From assembly GCA_033807695.1 (NCBI GenBank), contig CM066306.1:1550001-1614000 (forward strand): a DNA stretch of 64,000 nt, written 5' to 3'. A program made the position numbers and the translations under genes. Shown in pieces: positions 60,799 to 64,000 of the stretch. Positions within the stretch are counted from its first letter, which is position 1. Every line of letters starts with the position of its first letter. The notes beneath the pieces are model-generated. The model saw only the letters and a program-made list of their open reading frames with translations. It had not been told where the DNA came from and did no database searches. The stretch comes from Daedaleopsis sinensis (taxonomy: Eukaryota; Basidiomycota; Agaricomycetes; Polyporales; Polyporaceae).

Positions 60799-61612
60799 GG
60801 CTGCGGCGGATCGACCTGGAGGCTCGCATATGTAGCGCTAGAAATGTTCAGGTCATCAAGATCACTTGCCCGCTCGAAAAGACGCCGTGGAGAACCTTGC
60901 GGTTTAGCGATTGTGATTTCCCGTTTCCTCGGCGCAACAAAGTACTAGCGGCAGAACTGCCGCAGAGTCGGGCGGTGCCATATTGCTGGTTGGCACTGTC
61001 AAAGGGCAATCGTGGTGTGCTGTGCCGTGTGGGCACCACTGTGACTCCCGCCGGATGGCAGCTCTGAGGCGTCCCCTGCAGGCGTTTTACCCAGGCCTTC
61101 CTGTGGAAATTACTTCCGTAAGTCCATCATAGCGCTCGCTGACCGCCCGAAGCCGGAAAGACGGATGGGTGAAGATATCCGACCCTGGATCTCTCTCCGC
61201 AGAAGTCGCACTATCTGTTAGTTGTACTTACTATGAGTCTGCCTTCCGCTCGAGACTGCTGGGAGTGAGCGCTGAATGCTGAGCAATGACCAGTGTCATA
61301 TGTCGACGGCGGTTACGCAAAAAAGCCCTCGTTGTCGTGAGCCATCAGTCCGACAGTAGGAACCGGTCTGCAAGGGCATGATGAGTCACAGGTCTGTGCT
61401 GCGATTACGAAGATCTGTAGTGATGTCGCACGGGAGCAGGACGACACGCTTGCTGGCGAGGCGGGCGGTGGAGAGTGATGAAGGGACCGCCCGTCCAAAT
61501 GTGGAATGTCAAAGCCACCACCCCGATCGGATCTGCGATGTGCCAGCAGGGGCGTAATGTGGACAAACGTGACTTCCCACTACGTTGAACTCGTTACATG
61601 CTCCGCCGCACG
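60799..61612. other. Divergent intergenic region
   Basis: About 800 bp between the regulator and the transporter. It should contain the transporter promoter. I see no gene or repeat. Confidence 0.45.
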
Positions 61613-63510
61613 TATGCCCATTCCAGCCCACGCTCCAGGCGGTAACCCGCGTTTCAGCTCATTGCAGAATGGCGGCGCACACGACGACTATGACTCCGCG
61701 GCCCACGTCGCCTCCATGGCCGAGAAGAAACGGCTATGGTGGTCAAACGCACTCATCAACACTCTCTTCATCGCCGCCTGGTAAATTGCGCAGAGGCGTA
61801 TCCATCATAGACAAAATGCTGATGCCTTCATCTAGGTTTCTGTTTGCGACTCTCCTGTCGGTGTACAACAAATGGATGTTCTCGCCTGATCGTTACGGCT
61901 TTCCATCTCCGCTCTTTGTGACGACCGTCCACATGTGGGTGCAGTTCTCGCTAGCAGCATTGTTGCGATACGCCCTGCCGCAACACTTCCGCTCTGAGCG
62001 AAATCCAAGTCGAGAAGACTATATGTGAGTGTTTCAAGGTCTAGCAGTCATTTATCAACGCGTCATATAGTACTATGTCTATATGACGCGTTGAGGAGGG
62101 ACTGCTCTTGTTTGGAGGCAACGCGTCTCGCATTCCGCCATAGACGTGGAGCTGCTGTGCCTCCAATCAGCTGGTATATCGGTGTGTTTCACTCGTGCAT
62201 CCCACTGACTGCGCAATCCACAGTCGCAAAGCAATCCCAACGGGGGTTACAACAGGGCTAGACATTGGGCTTTCTAATTTATCATTGAAAATGATCACGC
62301 TGTCATTCTACAGTAAGATTACAGCTTGACTTGTGTGCTATGCTCGTTGGACCTGACTACTTCTGTATAGCTATGTGCAAGTCTTCCTCCCTCGTCTTCG
62401 TGCTCGTGTTCGCATTTCTCCTCAAGCTCGAGAGGTTCTCATGGCGACTGATCGGGGTCATAGTCCTCATCTGCGCTGGCGTCCTTCTCATGGTTGCCAC
62501 ACAAACTCATTTCGTCCTTGGCGGTTTTCTACTGGTCACTTCTGCTAGTGCCCTAGGCGGTCTGCGATGGGGACTCACACAAATGCTCCTCCGGAGCAAA
62601 GACATCGGCATGAATAACCCGGCCTCTACATTGTTCTGGCTTACTCCTATCATGGGACTTACACTGGCGGTGACGACGCTGCTGGTTGACGGATGGAGCA
62701 AGCTCTTCGCTAGTCCCTTTTTCGATACTCCTGGAGATGTAGTCCAAACGCTGTTCTTCCTCATCTGTCCTGGGGTTCTCGCGTTCTGTATGGTACTCAG
62801 CGAGTTTTAGTGCGTATTCTCACACCACCTCGCCACTTCGTCAGTGACATAATGCAATGTACAGCATCATCCAGCGAGCCGGCGTCGTGCCTATGTCCAT
62901 TGCAGGCATTGCCAAGGAGGTTACCACCATTATTTTCGCGGCGTGGTTCTTCGGCGATGAGTTGACGCCTTTGAACATCACTGGTGTCGCGATCACCGCA
63001 TGTGGTCTGTTGCTCGTCCCGACACTCTCATGTACATTCTAACGTCCCTGACAGGCATAGCGCTGTACACATATCACAAGTACCAAAGATCAATGCAGAA
63101 GAGTGTGGCACTAGATCCCCACGGAAACCCACTGTCGGAGGACGAGATCGAGCCTTTCGATGGCGATGTGGCCCTGGAGGCAGGCGATCTCGGAGAGAGG
63201 GAGAGGCTTACTTCACACCTCGATGAAGATGCGGACGGAGACGAACAAGATGATAGGGTGCGTCTTTAGCGGATCGGTGGAGATCAACTCACGAGCCGGT
63301 GTCCAGAATCCCGGCGCTCGACCCGAGGAGTCAGCGACTCCAGACCCCCAGCAGTTACTCTTCTCTGTGGACGATGACGAGAACGATGAAGACGATCACC
63401 GGAGCATCGGGAATGCACATCGCTCTGACTCATTGCCTCCTCCATATGTGGGCGAGGAATCGCATGAGCTTCATGACGTTTGGCAGACAGCGAACGGGAG
63501 GCATGGGTGA
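61613..63510 (+). CDS. Triose-phosphate/nucleotide-sugar transporter family protein (SLC35C2/Ymd8-like)
   Basis: A multi-pass transporter of the DMT superfamily (TPT family), probably in the Golgi or ER membrane; the substrate is unknown. I use the Met at 61613 (MPIPAHAPGGNPRFSS), though the frame is open to 61506. The first helices are WWSNALINTLFIAAW and FLFATLLSVYNKWMFS, then LFVTTVHMWVQFSLAALLRY. A 199-nt intron (62025-62223) splits DYI, joining to RKAIPTGVTTGLDIGLSNLS. Then come MCKSSSLVFVLVFAFLLKLE, LIGVIVLICAGVLLMVATQT, LFWLTPIMGLTLAVTTLLVD, YIIQRAGVVPMSIAGIAKEV and ITGVAITACGIALYTYHKYQ, about ten helices. The tail is acidic with a PPPY motif (SLPPPYVGEESHELHDV), a possible docking site for a WW-domain ubiquitin ligase, and ends at 63510. 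The family call is strong. Confidence 0.9.
62043..62106. repeat. Long hairpin inside a transporter intron
   Basis: Arms at 62043-62070 and 62079-62106 are inverted copies of 28 bp with five adjacent mismatches, around an 8-nt loop. The perfect inner 16 bp is TCAACGCGTCATATAG. It lies in a 199-nt intron, much longer than the others in this gene. Confidence 0.85.
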
Positions 63511-64000
63511 TCACGCTTATGTATTGCCATGGCCCAGTTTTCCGTCCCAGTACTTGTACTATTGCACTAGTTATCATCAGCTCCGTACATCGCCGACAGA
63601 TTTCGGAGGGACGCTTTCATATTGTATAAATTTCAACTCCCAGTCTGTCGTACCTCTTCAGTAGCCCGATCATCCCGGTGTGCTCAGTTTGCGAGGATAG
63701 GTGGACGCAGTCACGCCTCGCGCCCATCCGGAGATATTCGTGGCGAACCGCCAGACACTGCATTGTTGGAACCACGATGGGATGGTTCATTCTCCTCCTC
63801 GGAACACAGCTTGTACCCGGAAAATATGCAACGTAAGAGTACAACAGACAACACCCCACTTCATATCATCAAACAACACAATTAGGCTGTATGAGCGCAA
63901 AAATCGTACCGGTGGTTCTACAAGTACCCGCGACACGTCGCGACACTGCTGAAACGCCCCAACGCGGGTGAGGCAATAAGTCGCGATTCGAATGGTTTGA
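63511..64000. other. 3' flank to window end
   Basis: I see no supported gene. A gene may begin beyond the window edge. Confidence 0.45.

Overview
This window is nuclear DNA of a filamentous basidiomycete. The genes are dense, lie on both strands and are broken by many short introns (mostly about 45-70 nt, GTRNGT...YAG). The protein set is typical of Agaricomycetes: a pepsin-like protease, a sedolisin, a DUF6533 membrane protein, F-box/LRR-like paralogues, a CMC-type transposase and a Zn2Cys6 regulator. A wood- or litter-decay order such as Polyporales is plausible but is inference. I see no rRNA, tRNA, CRISPR or organellar signal. All gene models were assembled by eye, so internal exon edges not spelled out are approximate.

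Layout. 0-8 kb: secreted aspartic protease (-), DUF6533 seven-helix-type protein (-), ATP sulfurylase MET3 (-). 9-11.5 kb: a broken F-box gene followed by duplication debris. 11.8-19 kb: a GNAT acetyltransferase (+), a secreted sedolisin (-) and a secreted class 3 lipase (-). 20-32 kb: a core housekeeping block with an unknown protein carrying an Arg/Glu helix (-), Golgi tether subunit COG5 (+), acetolactate synthase regulatory subunit ILV6 (-) and a PDK1/Pkh-type kinase (-). 32-38 kb: a 317-bp inverted-repeat element and two further F-box paralogues (+). 38.5-44.6 kb: a MAM3/CNNM-type CBS membrane protein (-) and an unknown membrane protein with a long Ser-rich tail (+). 44.8-54.3 kb: a CACTA/Plavaka-like transposon zone with a 1140-residue transposase, accessory genes and CTGTAG subterminal repeats. 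54.8-59 kb: gene remnants and gene-poor DNA. 59-63.5 kb: a Zn2Cys6 regulator (-) and a triose-phosphate/nucleotide-sugar transporter family protein (+).

The most informative structures are not single genes. The F-box module occurs three times plus a relic and shows stepwise decay. Copy 1 has an in-frame stop and a frameshift, and its 3' flank is fused to 35 bp that match the coding sequence of the MAM3 gene 27 kb away, so it records a deletion or duplication event. The transposon zone carries a transposase and up to three co-travelling genes, with CACTA-like ends that suggest two related elements lying end to end. The secreted protease, sedolisin and lipase genes each have a TATA-like box upstream and a signal peptide, and fit extracellular nutrient acquisition. 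MET3 and ILV6 supply sulfate assimilation and branched-chain amino acid synthesis.
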